From Gilliamella bombicola (GTDB lineage: Bacteria; Pseudomonadota; Gammaproteobacteria; Enterobacterales; Orbaceae): 64,000 bases of DNA. Shown here in pieces: positions 29,301-37,851 of this stretch. How positions within the stretch are numbered: the first letter of the stretch is position 1; each line of letters starts with the position of its first letter. The notes beneath the pieces were generated by a model. That model was not told where the DNA came from. It saw only the letters and a list, made by a program, of their open reading frames with translations, and did not search any database. The stretch is taken from the NCBI RefSeq assembly GCF_900094945.1, contig NZ_FMAQ01000002.1, positions 247,231-311,230 on the forward strand. Reading direction: 5' to 3'. Position numbers and translations under genes: made by a program.

Positions 29301-29841
29301 TATTGGCTTTAACCTTTATCTTGAACTGCTTGATGATGCGGTCAAATCATTAAAAGAAGGCAAAGAACCGACACTAGAATCATTACTTAATAGCCAACAA
29401 ACAGAAGTGGAATTAAGATTGCCGACATTAATTCCTGATGACTTTATTCCCGATGTCAATACACGCTTATCGCTTTATAAACGCATTGCTAGCATTGATG
29501 ATCTAGACGAGCTAACCGACATTCAAGTGGAAATGCGTGATCGCTTTGGGAAATTACCTGATGCAGTACTATTTTTATTAGAAACCACTAAAATCCGTTA
29601 TCATGCAAGCCAATTAGGCATTACCAAAATCGAATTTGGCGAAAAAGGTGGTTATATAGAATTCGGCAGTAATAATAAGGTATCAGTCGATTATTTAATT
29701 CAAATAATTCAAAAAGAACCAAAAAATTATCGCCTAGAAAGCTCAAATCGATTAAAATTACAAAAATCAGAATTACAACGCAATGAACGTATTGAATATA
29801 TTAAAAATTTGTTGACTAATTTTGCAGATCATCAAGAATGA
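26383..29841 (+). CDS. mfd: Mfd, transcription-repair coupling factor
   Basis: SF2 DNA translocase that removes stalled RNA polymerase at lesions and recruits UvrA. The 1152-aa length matches E. coli (1148). Domains in order: UvrB-homology region (FPDWETLPYDSFSPHQDI, residues about 70-88), RNA-polymerase interaction domain with LEHGVGRYAGL near 490, Walker A GDVGFGKTEVAIRAA near 632, DEEHRFGVRQKER, LTATPIPRTLNMAMSG, then motifs TTIVETGIDIPNANT and HQLRGRVGRSYHQAYAYLL. The C-terminal autoinhibitory TRCF domain is present. It precedes the DUF945 genes by 36 bases. Confidence 0.97.
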   Translation: MSKIQPSSTLIPQKSGEVKQIGQLIGSSLSQFCAQVIDAHDGLVVIITDDMQQTARIHGELKQFSPFPAIFFPDWETLPYDSFSPHQDIVSERLSCLYHLGHLTKGALILPINTLMQKVCPQSYLGGHVFMMKKGQQISREHLRLQLENAGYRSVSQVMEHGEYATRGELFDIYPMGSDKPYRIDFFDNEIDSIRTFDVENQRTLNEIEEIQLLPAHEFPFDKASIELFRSKWREQFEVRLDAESIYQQVSKNILPTGIEYWQALFFNEPLTPLFSYFLANTLIINTVNIEQYANKYWQDITQRYESRKVDPMRPLLEPAIIWSKTDEIFAHFKNYPRIVISNSTIVESNRNINLPYSALPEIAIQIQQKDPYWQFQQFADNFSGKIIFSVESEGRKEALQEILGRIRIHPTTINQLDEQTNTDNRFCLMIGTSEQGFIDQQKNYAFITENELLGRRIIRRKKENKQAINTDSLIRSLAELTPGKPVVHLEHGVGRYAGLTTLETGGITAEYLILLYANDTKLYVPVSSLNLISRYSGGDEENAPLNKLGTDAWSKARQKAAEKVRDVAAELLDIYAERESKPGFQFQQDREQYELFCQGFPYQETDDQQNAIGAVIGDMCSPYAMDRLVCGDVGFGKTEVAIRAAFLAVINHKQTAVLVPTTLLAEQHYESFCDRFANWPIRIESLSRFKTAKQQKAIIEALGEGKIDIVIGTHKLLQEDIKWKDLGLLIVDEEHRFGVRQKERIKAMRANIDILTLTATPIPRTLNMAMSGMRDLSIIATPPARRLAVKTFVREYDDLVIREAILREILRGGQIYYLHNDISDIEKVSEKLAELVPEARITIGHGQMHERDLERVMNDFHHQRFNILVCTTIVETGIDIPNANTIIIDRADKFGLAQLHQLRGRVGRSYHQAYAYLLTPHPKLLTKDAKKRLDAIASLEDLGAGFALATHDLEIRGAGELLGSDQSGQIETIGFNLYLELLDDAVKSLKEGKEPTLESLLNSQQTEVELRLPTLIPDDFIPDVNTRLSLYKRIASIDDLDELTDIQVEMRDRFGKLPDAVLFLLETTKIRYHASQLGITKIEFGEKGGYIEFGSNNKVSVDYLIQIIQKEPKNYRLESSNRLKLQKSELQRNERIEYIKNLLTNFADHQE

Positions 29842-29877
29842 TAATTTAAAATATAATAAATAACTAAGAGAACAGGA

Positions 29878-31383
29878 ATGAAAAAAACAACACTCGCTAT
29901 GGGAATCGTTGCCGTATTAGGAGTTTCTTATGTTGGTACGGCATGGTACACAGGTAACATAATTGAAAGAGATATTGACAGCCAATTAGCGTTAATCACC
30001 AACAATGTTAACCAAATTCAAGACAAATTTACCTTTAATATTGAAAAGAGCAATTACGACAAAGGAATATTCTCAACTAAACTCCATCTAAAAGTGACAT
30101 CGTCACAAAATCAATCTTTGGATGAAATTGCTACCCCCCAAAAACTATTTGATGATGATATCACCATCCACCATGGTCCTTTCCCTATTGCAGCCCTTGT
30201 CAAAGGTACATTTGTTCCACAAATGGCTTGGTTAGAATACGAAATGACAGAACAAACTAACCAAAGACTTTGGAAATTAGCGGATAATCAGCCATTTATT
30301 TCTGGGCATATGGGAATAAGTTATGGTGAATATGTCACTGCTAAATTGACAAGCAAAGCGATAAAATTTATGGATAACGACTTTGATATTGGCAAAGGTT
30401 ATTTTACCTTTAGTGGCTATATTGATGGTACTGATATGACGGCTAATTTGCAATTAGATAGATTACCTTTTCTATCAGACGACACATACGACTTTAATGT
30501 TATCTTTAGTGACTTGAATCTGTCACTAACACCACTTAGCACACTAGATGAGGTAGATTACAAATTAAATATCGGTAATATAAAATACAGTTTTAGCACA
30601 TATTCAATAGCAGGTTTGGATATTGATAACATTAAATCAACAGGTAAATTTAATTACAAAACCCAAGATATGGATTCGCAAGGCAGTATCGATAAAATGA
30701 TATTAGAGTCCCCCCCATCATTATATACCCCAAATATCAAGCCATTGGTTTTTAATAATATCACTATGAAGCAAAAAAGTGTCTTAAATAAGGCTTCTAA
30801 TATAATTGATAATTCGTGTTTTGCTAATATTGATTCGATTATTTATGGTCAACAGAATCTAGGCAATATTCAGACCGATGTCGAGTTTCAAAGTTTGAAT
30901 AGAGGTTGGTCCAGTAACCTATTTGATATGAATGATATGAATTTAAACGATATCAATCCCAAACAGAATATCAAATTTTCACTCAATAAATTCAATTGGC
31001 ACACGCCTGCAGGTGATATTGATATTAATATTAACTTAATGTTAGATGTATTTGATATATATGGGATGTCTCTTGTTCAAGATCCTTACGAAAATATTAA
31101 TGCGATAAAATTCAAGCTTGAAGCACCATTTGACGCATTAGCGCGTCTATCAGCACAAATAGAAAACCCTAACGATAATAACGTAACACCACAACAAATC
31201 ACAAAAGCCAATCAAATGATACAATTGGCGGCTAACTTACTTAAATCTAAATCCAGCTTTTTAATGTTAAGCAATGGTAAAACTGATGGCTTTTATTTAG
31301 ACGTGAACTTAGCTAAAGATAGTGACGAAGTTGAAGTGAATGGTAAAACAATGTCAAAAGAAGAATTCTTAGACAATTTATAA
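29878..31383 (+). CDS. YdgA-like DUF945 protein, copy 1
   Basis: A 501-aa member of the YdgA/DUF945 family (E. coli YdgA, 502 aa). The N-terminus MKKTTLAMGIVAVLGVSYVGTAWYTGN is an uncleaved signal-anchor or signal sequence; the rest is a long beta-rich periplasmic domain. Family features: the YTGNxIE segment, SNYDKGIFSTKLHL, and DITIHHGPFPI near residue 95. Function is unknown; YdgA relatives are inner-membrane associated. It is 52% or so shorter in conserved motifs than in strict repeats with its neighbour, but the two are clearly paralogues. A hairpin separates it from copy 2. Confidence 0.82.
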   Translation: MKKTTLAMGIVAVLGVSYVGTAWYTGNIIERDIDSQLALITNNVNQIQDKFTFNIEKSNYDKGIFSTKLHLKVTSSQNQSLDEIATPQKLFDDDITIHHGPFPIAALVKGTFVPQMAWLEYEMTEQTNQRLWKLADNQPFISGHMGISYGEYVTAKLTSKAIKFMDNDFDIGKGYFTFSGYIDGTDMTANLQLDRLPFLSDDTYDFNVIFSDLNLSLTPLSTLDEVDYKLNIGNIKYSFSTYSIAGLDIDNIKSTGKFNYKTQDMDSQGSIDKMILESPPSLYTPNIKPLVFNNITMKQKSVLNKASNIIDNSCFANIDSIIYGQQNLGNIQTDVEFQSLNRGWSSNLFDMNDMNLNDINPKQNIKFSLNKFNWHTPAGDIDININLMLDVFDIYGMSLVQDPYENINAIKFKLEAPFDALARLSAQIENPNDNNVTPQQITKANQMIQLAANLLKSKSSFLMLSNGKTDGFYLDVNLAKDSDEVEVNGKTMSKEEFLDNL

Positions 31384-31412
31384 CTCATCAGTCAATTTAT
31401 CTAACTAATCTG

Positions 31413-31440
31413 ATCCGCCAGTCATACTGGCGGATATTAT
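31413..31440 (+). terminator. Hairpin between the two DUF945 genes
   Basis: A 10-bp stem ATCCGCCAGT/ACTGGCGGAT with loop CAT, followed by ATTATTC. The T run is weak, so it could attenuate rather than fully end transcription. Confidence 0.55.
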
Positions 31441-31586
31441 TCAGCTACCCTTTCCCCAAAAAATAAATTGATAAAAACCCACCTATTACCCTTAAAGAAA
31501 CTAAAATAATCAAAAAATTATCGCCTATAAACTGCAAATCAATTAAAATTACTACAATAAAATTCAATAAAAAAAGAGAAGAAACA

Positions 31587-33149
31587 ATGAAGAAAAGTGT
31601 AATCGCTATAGGCATTATTGCAATATTAGGATACGTTGGCTCATCTTGGTATACAGGGAACGTAATCAAAAACAACATTGACAAAAAAATAGAACAAATT
31701 ACACAAAAAATTGACAACGACCAAGATGGGTTTAGCATAACCATTGAATATAGTGATTATCGACAATCAATCTTTTCAACCAACCTACACCTTACTGTAA
31801 AGGTAATTCCAAAGAATTTTAGTTGGCTTATTGAAGACACAAAAACACTTTTTAATGACGATATCACCATCCACCATGGCCCATTCCCAATCATTGCCCT
31901 TTCAGAAGGGAAATTCACTCCACAGATGGCATGGATAGAATATGCAATGAGCGAAGCACTATCGCCAGAACTTTGGCAACTAGCTGGTAATCAACCATTT
32001 ATTACAGCTAAGCTCGGTATGAGCTACCAAGAAAATCTCACCATAAAATTAGCCAACAAAGCGCTTAATCTTGTTGATTCAGATTCCAATAATAATTCTG
32101 AGATTTTGAGTTTTATTGATGGCTCCTTAGAGGTGTCTGATGGTGATATTAATATTGAAGTCAATAAACATCTTTCCGATTTACATGCCCAAGTGAATAT
32201 AGATAAATTCATTTATAAAAACTATAAAAATTTCTCAAAACCACAAGTCACCCTACAGAAATTTAATTTATCAGCCTACCCAAATTCAGACAAAACAGGA
32301 ATACATTATAATATCAATGCCGATAAGATTGCATTAGGCTCTCACAATCACTATATCGAACCGCGAATTACTTTTGATAATCTAAAATATCAAGGCGATA
32401 TCCTTCATAAAACTGGTGTTATAATCCCAAATCATCATACCGAAATGGGAAAAATGACACTTGAATTTAATACCTCTTCGGAACCCGTTCCAGATGATCA
32501 AAAGATCATCATTAACAACCTAATGGTCGATCAAGAAAACATCTTCAACCCAACAAACAATACTGTTGATGGCTTATTAAAAGCCGATGCAGAATCGGTA
32601 TTACTCGGTTTGCCAAATGTAGGCAGTGTTAGTTTAGATCTTAGTTACCAAAATATTCCTGTCACAATGCTATCTAATAATTTTGATTACACCGACTTTG
32701 ATGACAAACAAACATCATTAAATTCCCAAATTTCACTAAATAAATTCCATTTTAAAAACACCATAGGTGAAGTTAATGCCAATGCTTTTGTAGCTTTATC
32801 AGGAATACGCTCAAGACTGGAACGTTTTATAATCAACATTAACAATATTGATAGCCTTAAACTAAACGTCGATGCACCATTTAACGTATTGGCTTATTTC
32901 TCAGCACAGCTCAAAACCCCAAATGAAGAAGCATTAACACCTGAACAAATTGAAAAAGAAAATTTATCAATAAAATCATCAATAGCGGAAAATAATTTTA
33001 TCAAAATCCCACTATTTACCTTTGAAAAAAATAACATTGAAGGGGTCTATTCTGAGGTGGATTATGCCAAAGATAAACAAGAAGCAACATTAAATGGACA
33101 AATATTACCAATACAGGATTTTTTACAAAAAGTTTTTGGAGATAATTAA
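31587..33149 (+). CDS. YdgA-like DUF945 protein, copy 2
   Basis: A 520-aa paralogue of the preceding gene. It shares the anchor (GIIAILGYVGSSWYTGNVI), the segment SDYRQSIFSTNLHLTV, DITIHHGPFPI and PQMAWIEYAMSE, then diverges but keeps the overall length and the C-terminal SxDFLQKVF-type ending. A ribosome site (aagagaagaaaca) precedes ATG 31587. The role is unknown; the pair probably arose by tandem duplication followed by long divergence. Confidence 0.8.
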   Translation: MKKSVIAIGIIAILGYVGSSWYTGNVIKNNIDKKIEQITQKIDNDQDGFSITIEYSDYRQSIFSTNLHLTVKVIPKNFSWLIEDTKTLFNDDITIHHGPFPIIALSEGKFTPQMAWIEYAMSEALSPELWQLAGNQPFITAKLGMSYQENLTIKLANKALNLVDSDSNNNSEILSFIDGSLEVSDGDINIEVNKHLSDLHAQVNIDKFIYKNYKNFSKPQVTLQKFNLSAYPNSDKTGIHYNINADKIALGSHNHYIEPRITFDNLKYQGDILHKTGVIIPNHHTEMGKMTLEFNTSSEPVPDDQKIIINNLMVDQENIFNPTNNTVDGLLKADAESVLLGLPNVGSVSLDLSYQNIPVTMLSNNFDYTDFDDKQTSLNSQISLNKFHFKNTIGEVNANAFVALSGIRSRLERFIININNIDSLKLNVDAPFNVLAYFSAQLKTPNEEALTPEQIEKENLSIKSSIAENNFIKIPLFTFEKNNIEGVYSEVDYAKDKQEATLNGQILPIQDFLQKVFGDN

Positions 33150-33234
33150 TAACAATTAACAAAAAAGCAGCCCACCCATTTATTGGTGGTATATTAATTT
33201 AAACATAATAACAATGAATTGAACAAAACGCCTT

Positions 33235-34638
33235 ATGAATACACAACAATCAATCTCATCAAACAAAAACCAATTCAAACGCACCATGAAAACTCGGCAT
33301 CTTATTATGCTATCACTTGGTGGCGTTATTGGTACTGGTCTCTTTTTTAACACTGGCTACATTATTGCGACCGCAGGTGCAATTGGCACAATTATCGCAT
33401 ATCTAATTGGTGCATTAGTGGTCTACCTAGTCATGTTATGCCTTGGAGAACTCGCTGTCGCCATACCAGAAACAGGTGCTTTTCATACTTATGCCTCGCG
33501 GTTCATTAGCCCTGCAACGGGTTATACTGTTGCTTGGTTATATTGGTTAACTTGGACTGTCGCACTCGGCTCAAGCATTACCGCAGCAGGATTTTGTATG
33601 AAGCATTGGTTTCCAAATACACCTATTTGGGTCTGGTGTTCTACTTTCTGTACCGTGATTTTGGCATTAAACATCGTTACCGCACAATTTTTTGCTGAGA
33701 GTGAATTTTGGTTTTCGATTATCAAAGTGATCACCATTATCATCTTTATTATTGCTGGTGCAGCAGCTATTTTTGGCTTTGTCCCAATGAAAAACGACAT
33801 CCCTGCGCCCTTTTTACACAATATTACCGATAATGGTTGGTTTCCTAATGGTGTTACCCCAATTATTATGACGATGGTATCGGTCAATTTTGCCTTTTCA
33901 GGCACGGAACTTATTGGTATTGCCGCTGGTGAAACAAAAGAACCAGAAAAGACCATTCCGTTAGCAATAAAAACCACAATTCTAAGACTTATCATCTTCT
34001 TTATTGGCACCGTTTTTGTCTTAGCAGCCTTATTGCCAATGGATCAAGCTGGCGTTATCGAAAGTCCCTTTGTTACCGTTTTTGAAAATATCGGCTTACC
34101 TTATGCTGCCGATTGTCTTAATTTTGTGATTTTAACCGCCATTTTGTCAGCTGCAAATTCGGGGCTTTATGCTTCTGGACGCATGTTGTGGTCGCTTTCC
34201 AACCAAGGTACATTACCAAAATGCTTCAGCAAACTTAATAAGACAGGCGTTCCAGCCTTTGCTATTTCCATCAGTATGTTAGGTGGCTTATTGGCATTAC
34301 TCACAAGCATTATTGCGCCTAACACGGTTTTTGTTGCCTTGACAGCTATTTCAGGATTTGCCGTGGTGGCCGTTTGGCTAAGTATTTGCGCTTCACACTT
34401 CTTTTTTAGAAAAAGTTTAACTCGTGAGGAGCAAGAAAATCTAAAATATAAAGCCCCATTTTACCCACTTGTACCTATTTTAGGCTTTATTTTATGTTTA
34501 ATTGCTTGTATTGGACTCGCATTCGATCCAGAACAACGTATTGCACTTTATTGTGGCATTCCTTTTGTGGTTGTCTGCTTTATTGCCCACCACTTTACCC
34601 AAGCTCATCAAAAGCGAGTGGCAAAAAATGAAAAATAA
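33235..34638 (+). CDS. mmuP: S-methylmethionine permease (MmuP-like APC transporter)
   Basis: A 467-aa amino-acid permease of the APC superfamily, about 12 transmembrane segments. The N-terminal block [20 protein letters not shown] and [21 protein letters not shown] are those of the MmuP/LysP group. Other landmarks are [20 protein letters not shown] and [20 protein letters not shown]. The assignment to S-methylmethionine rests on the overlapping mmuM gene: the 3' end overlaps the mmuM start by 11 bases. No MetJ box was found upstream. Confidence 0.88.
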   Translation: MNTQQSISSNKNQFKRTMKTRHLIMLSLGGVIGTGLFFNTGYIIATAGAIGTIIAYLIGALVVYLVMLCLGELAVAIPETGAFHTYASRFISPATGYTVAWLYWLTWTVALGSSITAAGFCMKHWFPNTPIWVWCSTFCTVILALNIVTAQFFAESEFWFSIIKVITIIIFIIAGAAAIFGFVPMKNDIPAPFLHNITDNGWFPNGVTPIIMTMVSVNFAFSGTELIGIAAGETKEPEKTIPLAIKTTILRLIIFFIGTVFVLAALLPMDQAGVIESPFVTVFENIGLPYAADCLNFVILTAILSAANSGLYASGRMLWSLSNQGTLPKCFSKLNKTGVPAFAISISMLGGLLALLTSIIAPNTVFVALTAISGFAVVAVWLSICASHFFFRKSLTREEQENLKYKAPFYPLVPILGFILCLIACIGLAFDPEQRIALYCGIPFVVVCFIAHHFTQAHQKRVAKNEK

Positions 34639-35569
34639 TAATCCAATTGGTACACTGTTAAAGCAAAAAAAATACATCATTATTGATGGCGCACTAGCCA
34701 GCGAGCTACAACGTCGTGGTTGTGATCTTAACGACAGTTTATGGTCAGCAAAAGTATTAATCGAAAGGCCAGAACTGATCCGCCAAGTCCATTATGACTA
34801 TTTTAAAGCTGGTGCTGATTGTGCGATTACCGCTAGCTATCAAGCTACACCATTGGGGTTTGCTAAAAAAGGGATTACACTAGAGCAATCCATCAAGCTA
34901 ATAAAAACAAGCGTCGAGCTTGCCAAGCAAGCAAAGAGTCAATACCTAGATGAAACAAAACAAAATAAAACACTACTAATTGCTGGTTCAGTTGGTCCTT
35001 ATGGTGCTTATCTTGCAAATGGTTCAGAATATACTGGTGATTATCAACTTTCTGAATCAGAATTTATCGATTTTCACTATAACCGCATCAAAGCATTGGT
35101 TGACGCAGAAGTCGATCTGCTGGCTTGCGAAACACTGCCCTCTTTTGCTGAGATCAAAGCACTTACAAAGCTTCTGAAAGAATTTCCAACTGTAACAAGC
35201 TGGTTTTCGCTAACATTAAAAGATCCCAATCATCTTAGCGATGGCACCCCATTATCTTTGGTCATTGAGCATCTTAATCACTGTCAACAAGTAGTTAGTA
35301 TTGGTGTTAACTGCATTGCGCTAGAAAATGTCACTGCAGCGTTAGAATCGTTACAAAAACTTACACAAAAACCGCTGATTGTCTATCCCAACTCTGGTGA
35401 ACAATACGATCCAACCACCAAACAATGGCACAAAAATCATCACCACAGTTGCACCTTCACAAACCAATTACCCATCTGGATAAAACTAGGCGCAACATTA
35501 ATTGGTGGCTGCTGTCAAACAACGCCAAACGATATTAACGAAATTGCAACGTTATTAAAAGGTAGCTAA
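34628..35569 (+). CDS. mmuM: MmuM, homocysteine S-methyltransferase
   Basis: Transfers the methyl group of S-methylmethionine (or SAM) to homocysteine, giving methionine. The start was chosen at ATG 34628 ([20 protein letters not shown]), giving 313 aa (E. coli 310); the upstream extension lies inside mmuP. Zinc ligands are visible: Cys in [11 protein letters not shown] and the pair in [13 protein letters not shown]. Substrate landmarks are [36 protein letters not shown] and [12 protein letters not shown]. It lets the cell use plant- or diet-derived S-methylmethionine as a methionine source together with MmuP. Confidence 0.94.
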   Translation: MKNNNPIGTLLKQKKYIIIDGALASELQRRGCDLNDSLWSAKVLIERPELIRQVHYDYFKAGADCAITASYQATPLGFAKKGITLEQSIKLIKTSVELAKQAKSQYLDETKQNKTLLIAGSVGPYGAYLANGSEYTGDYQLSESEFIDFHYNRIKALVDAEVDLLACETLPSFAEIKALTKLLKEFPTVTSWFSLTLKDPNHLSDGTPLSLVIEHLNHCQQVVSIGVNCIALENVTAALESLQKLTQKPLIVYPNSGEQYDPTTKQWHKNHHHSCTFTNQLPIWIKLGATLIGGCCQTTPNDINEIATLLKGS

Positions 35570-35653
35570 ATCACTTAATATTTGGGCGTAATAATTTATG
35601 ATGTTCAACCTATCACATTCAAAAACGCCCAAAAACCAATAACAAAAATGCAA

Positions 35654-35686
35654 TAAAAATCGGTCAGGAAAGGTATTGATTTTATT
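35654..35686 (-). repeat. Dispersed 33-bp intergenic element, copy 2 (reverse)
   Basis: Minus-strand copy of the element that begins AATAAAATCAATA and ends ACCGATTTTTA/G. It lies between the convergent mmuM and SIS-isomerase genes, where its hairpin could act as a terminator. Confidence 0.7.
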
Positions 35687-35719
35687 CAATTTTTTGTCGA
35701 CATTTAAAGTGCAAAAAAA

Positions 35720-36256
35720 TCACTCAATATTCGCATGCCGACACTTCATTATCTCTGGGGTCTGTTGTAAGCTTTCCATTAAACTATAAATAACACTGTC
35801 ATAAGTTAGTAATGAGAGTTGCTCAAATGTGCTACCCATTGGTTGGCTTAACTTATCAACTCTTATAGGAATAATAACTATATTATCGGCTAATTTTGCC
35901 AAGGTCGAGGTGCCGTTTGTTGTGAATAATATGACTTTGACGCCCAAGTCTTTTGCCTGCTGTGCGTAGGCAATTAAACTTTTGGTTTCGCCTGAATTAG
36001 ATCCTAAAATTAGCAAATCACCTTTATTGGCTTTGGGTTTACTAACTTCGGTAATTAAGCTGACCTTTAAACCTAAATGCATTAACCGATTGGCAAATGC
36101 ACTTATCATTAACCCTGAACGCCCTGTTCCCGCTAAAAATAGATGGTTTGCACCAATAATCGCATTTTTAAATTCGTGTAATTGTGCTTCGTTGATTGTG
36201 TCTATTTGTGCCGCTATTTCAGTTAATATATTACTTAATATTGTTTTTATGCTCAT
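35720..36256 (-). CDS. SIS-domain sugar-phosphate isomerase (6-phospho-3-hexuloisomerase-like)
   Basis: A 178-aa single SIS-domain protein. HxlB-type enzymes interconvert D-arabino-3-hexulose-6-phosphate and fructose-6-phosphate. Landmarks: LFLAGTGRSGLMISAFANRLMHLGLKV (residues 39-65), LLILGSNSGETKSLIAYAQQ with the sugar-phosphate-binding SNSGET, VILFTTNGTSTLAKLAD and QPMGSTFEQL with the catalytic-type Glu. The formaldehyde-fixing partner HxlA is absent; an epimerase gene precedes it instead, so it is unlikely to fix formaldehyde. It is the last gene of the PTS operon. Confidence 0.8.
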   Translation of the reverse strand: MSIKTILSNILTEIAAQIDTINEAQLHEFKNAIIGANHLFLAGTGRSGLMISAFANRLMHLGLKVSLITEVSKPKANKGDLLILGSNSGETKSLIAYAQQAKDLGVKVILFTTNGTSTLAKLADNIVIIPIRVDKLSQPMGSTFEQLSLLTYDSVIYSLMESLQQTPEIMKCRHANIE

Positions 36257-36266
36257 TGCACTTTCC

Positions 36267-36917
36267 TTAATTAGTTGCCACTTTTAATTTTTCAATATTG
36301 TTTGCAATATCATTATTTTTAAAGATAAACCCACCCGAAACAATATTATTAGCTCCGGCTTTTAAGCATAGTGATAGGGTTTTATCAGTAATATTTCCGT
36401 CGACTTGAATATCATAAGAGTAATTATTTTTTTGCCGTTCTAAACTCAGTTGTTCAATTTTTTGTAATGTGAAAGGCAAAAAGGTTTCGTTTTTTTGTCC
36501 GGGATTAACGGTCATAACAAGGACAAGATCAACAAGCGGCAATAGCATTTTAATGTGTTCAACCGGTGTGCTTGGGTTGATTGCCAAACCGACTTTTATA
36601 TTATTGTTTTTTATTTTATTGATGATAAACGAATGATGAACCGTTGCCTCATAGTGAAAAGTGATAATATCGGGTTTAGCTTCAATAAAATCGAAAATTG
36701 ATAATTCAGGTTTTTCAATCATTAGGTGGCAATCTAAAATAAAATGGGTATGCGATTTCAAATTTGATACAAAACCAGTATTAAAACCTAAATTTGGGAC
36801 ATAGTGATTATCCATTACATCAATATGTAAATGCGTAATGCCTAGTGATTCAAGCGTATCTAACGTTTCTTTGATCAGGTAAAGATCTGAATTAAACAAT
36901 GATGGAGACAAAATCAT
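36267..36917 (-). CDS. Ribulose-phosphate 3-epimerase-family sugar-phosphate epimerase
   Basis: A 216-aa TIM-barrel epimerase of the Rpe/AlsE family, acting at C3 of ketose phosphates. The start was chosen at ATG 36917 (MILSPSLFNSDL), which has an AAGGTG ribosome site eight bases upstream; a GTG nine bases earlier is less likely. Metal ligands are in place: His and Asp in HLHIDVMDNHYVPNLG, His in LDCHLMIEKP, Asp in IQVDGNI. Other features are VMTVNPGQ and the phosphate loop SGGFIF. Its place in a PTS operon suggests a hexulose-phosphate such as allulose-6-phosphate rather than ribulose-5-phosphate. Confidence 0.82.
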   Translation of the reverse strand: MILSPSLFNSDLYLIKETLDTLESLGITHLHIDVMDNHYVPNLGFNTGFVSNLKSHTHFILDCHLMIEKPELSIFDFIEAKPDIITFHYEATVHHSFIINKIKNNNIKVGLAINPSTPVEHIKMLLPLVDLVLVMTVNPGQKNETFLPFTLQKIEQLSLERQKNNYSYDIQVDGNITDKTLSLCLKAGANNIVSGGFIFKNNDIANNIEKLKVATN

Positions 36918-36931
36918 AATTATCACCTTTA

Positions 36932-37447
36932 TTAACAGCCCATCAACATAAAATTAACATTGCGGGTTCTTTCTCGTAATGAATCCCAGTCAACAAAATA
37001 AATTCGCCCAAGTTCGCCCATAAGAGGCTTGCCATTCTTGATGATTAATACCAATGAAAAACTACCAAATAGCGATGATTTGATATGAGCATCGGTATTA
37101 AGCATTACCCATTTTTTAGCAGGATAATTGGGATCATTTAGACTTAAACCAAACTCAATATGCTTTGGTCCAGGGCTATTGTATTGATTTTCGCTAGTCA
37201 TTTTAGGAACAATCTGCTCTAACACATTATTAATATCAACATGCAAATATTCGTCACCAAAAAAATTGGTGTCGTGCATACATTCATCAAAAAAAAGTGA
37301 ACATGTCGTATGCGTTGTGGCGATGGTCAGTTGACCATTTTGGATATTTGATTGTGCAATAAATTGGTTTAATTCATTAGTAATATCGTGATAAGAGTGT
37401 CGACCAGATACCGTTTCAATTTTTATGGCGTGGTGATAAATGTTCAT
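36932..37447 (-). CDS. YjbQ-family (UPF0047) protein
   Basis: A 171-aa member of the YjbQ family. Landmarks: QLTIATTHTTCSLFFDE (family THTT block), the GPKHIEFGLSLND segment, and LNTDAHIKSSLFGSFSLVLIIKNGKPLMG. The metal-type histidines (HTT, HIE, HIK) are kept, but the usual GTWQ-like turn reads GELG. Family members have weak thiamine-phosphate-synthase activity when overproduced; the physiological role is unknown. It sits inside the PTS operon between EIIB and the epimerase, 5 bases from the epimerase frame, which suggests a job in sugar-phosphate chemistry. Confidence 0.78.
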   Translation of the reverse strand: MNIYHHAIKIETVSGRHSYHDITNELNQFIAQSNIQNGQLTIATTHTTCSLFFDECMHDTNFFGDEYLHVDINNVLEQIVPKMTSENQYNSPGPKHIEFGLSLNDPNYPAKKWVMLNTDAHIKSSLFGSFSLVLIIKNGKPLMGELGRIYFVDWDSLRERTRNVNFMLMGC

Positions 37448-37553
37448 ATTGGTATTATTCCTTGTTTATATGCCCCATTTACTTGTTTGCCGTTGGGCTA
37501 AATAGCAATGTAAATGGGGCTTAGTTTTATACACCTTATTTAATTTGATAATG

Positions 37554-37838
37554 CTAGATGGCTAAACGCTTTTTTAGTTCAGCAAAAAATTCGTTTAAAC
37601 CAACGCCAGTCAACAAAGCTAAACCATTTATAACTTTACCCTTAATTGATTCTGGTACGATGGTAGTGCTAATAACTACGTCATATGTGTCTATTTTATT
37701 TAACTCATCGGCTATTTTTGATTGATAGATTTTGACACTTTCTGTTAATTTTTCATCATTTAGCCATTTAGTCACTTTACTAACAGCAATAGTTGATGTT
37801 GCATGCCCTGCACCACACATAATGAGTAATTTTTTCAT
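37554..37838 (-). CDS. PTS EIIB, galactitol type
   Basis: A 94-aa phosphocarrier of the GatB type. The phosphorylated cysteine is in KKLLIMCGAGHATSTIAVSK (Cys at residue 7). The start was set at ATG 37838, eight bases after AAGGA; an ATG two codons upstream is too close to that site. EIIB passes phosphate from EIIA to the sugar during uptake by EIIC. It is separate from EIIC, as in other galactitol-class systems, and lies 13 bases after it. Confidence 0.85.
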   Translation of the reverse strand: MKKLLIMCGAGHATSTIAVSKVTKWLNDEKLTESVKIYQSKIADELNKIDTYDVVISTTIVPESIKGKVINGLALLTGVGLNEFFAELKKRLAI

Positions 37839-37851
37839 AATCATGTTCCTT

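Noticed and set aside
33150-33234. MetJ operator before mmuP
   Set aside because: No AGACGTCT-like tandem repeats are present in the short gap.
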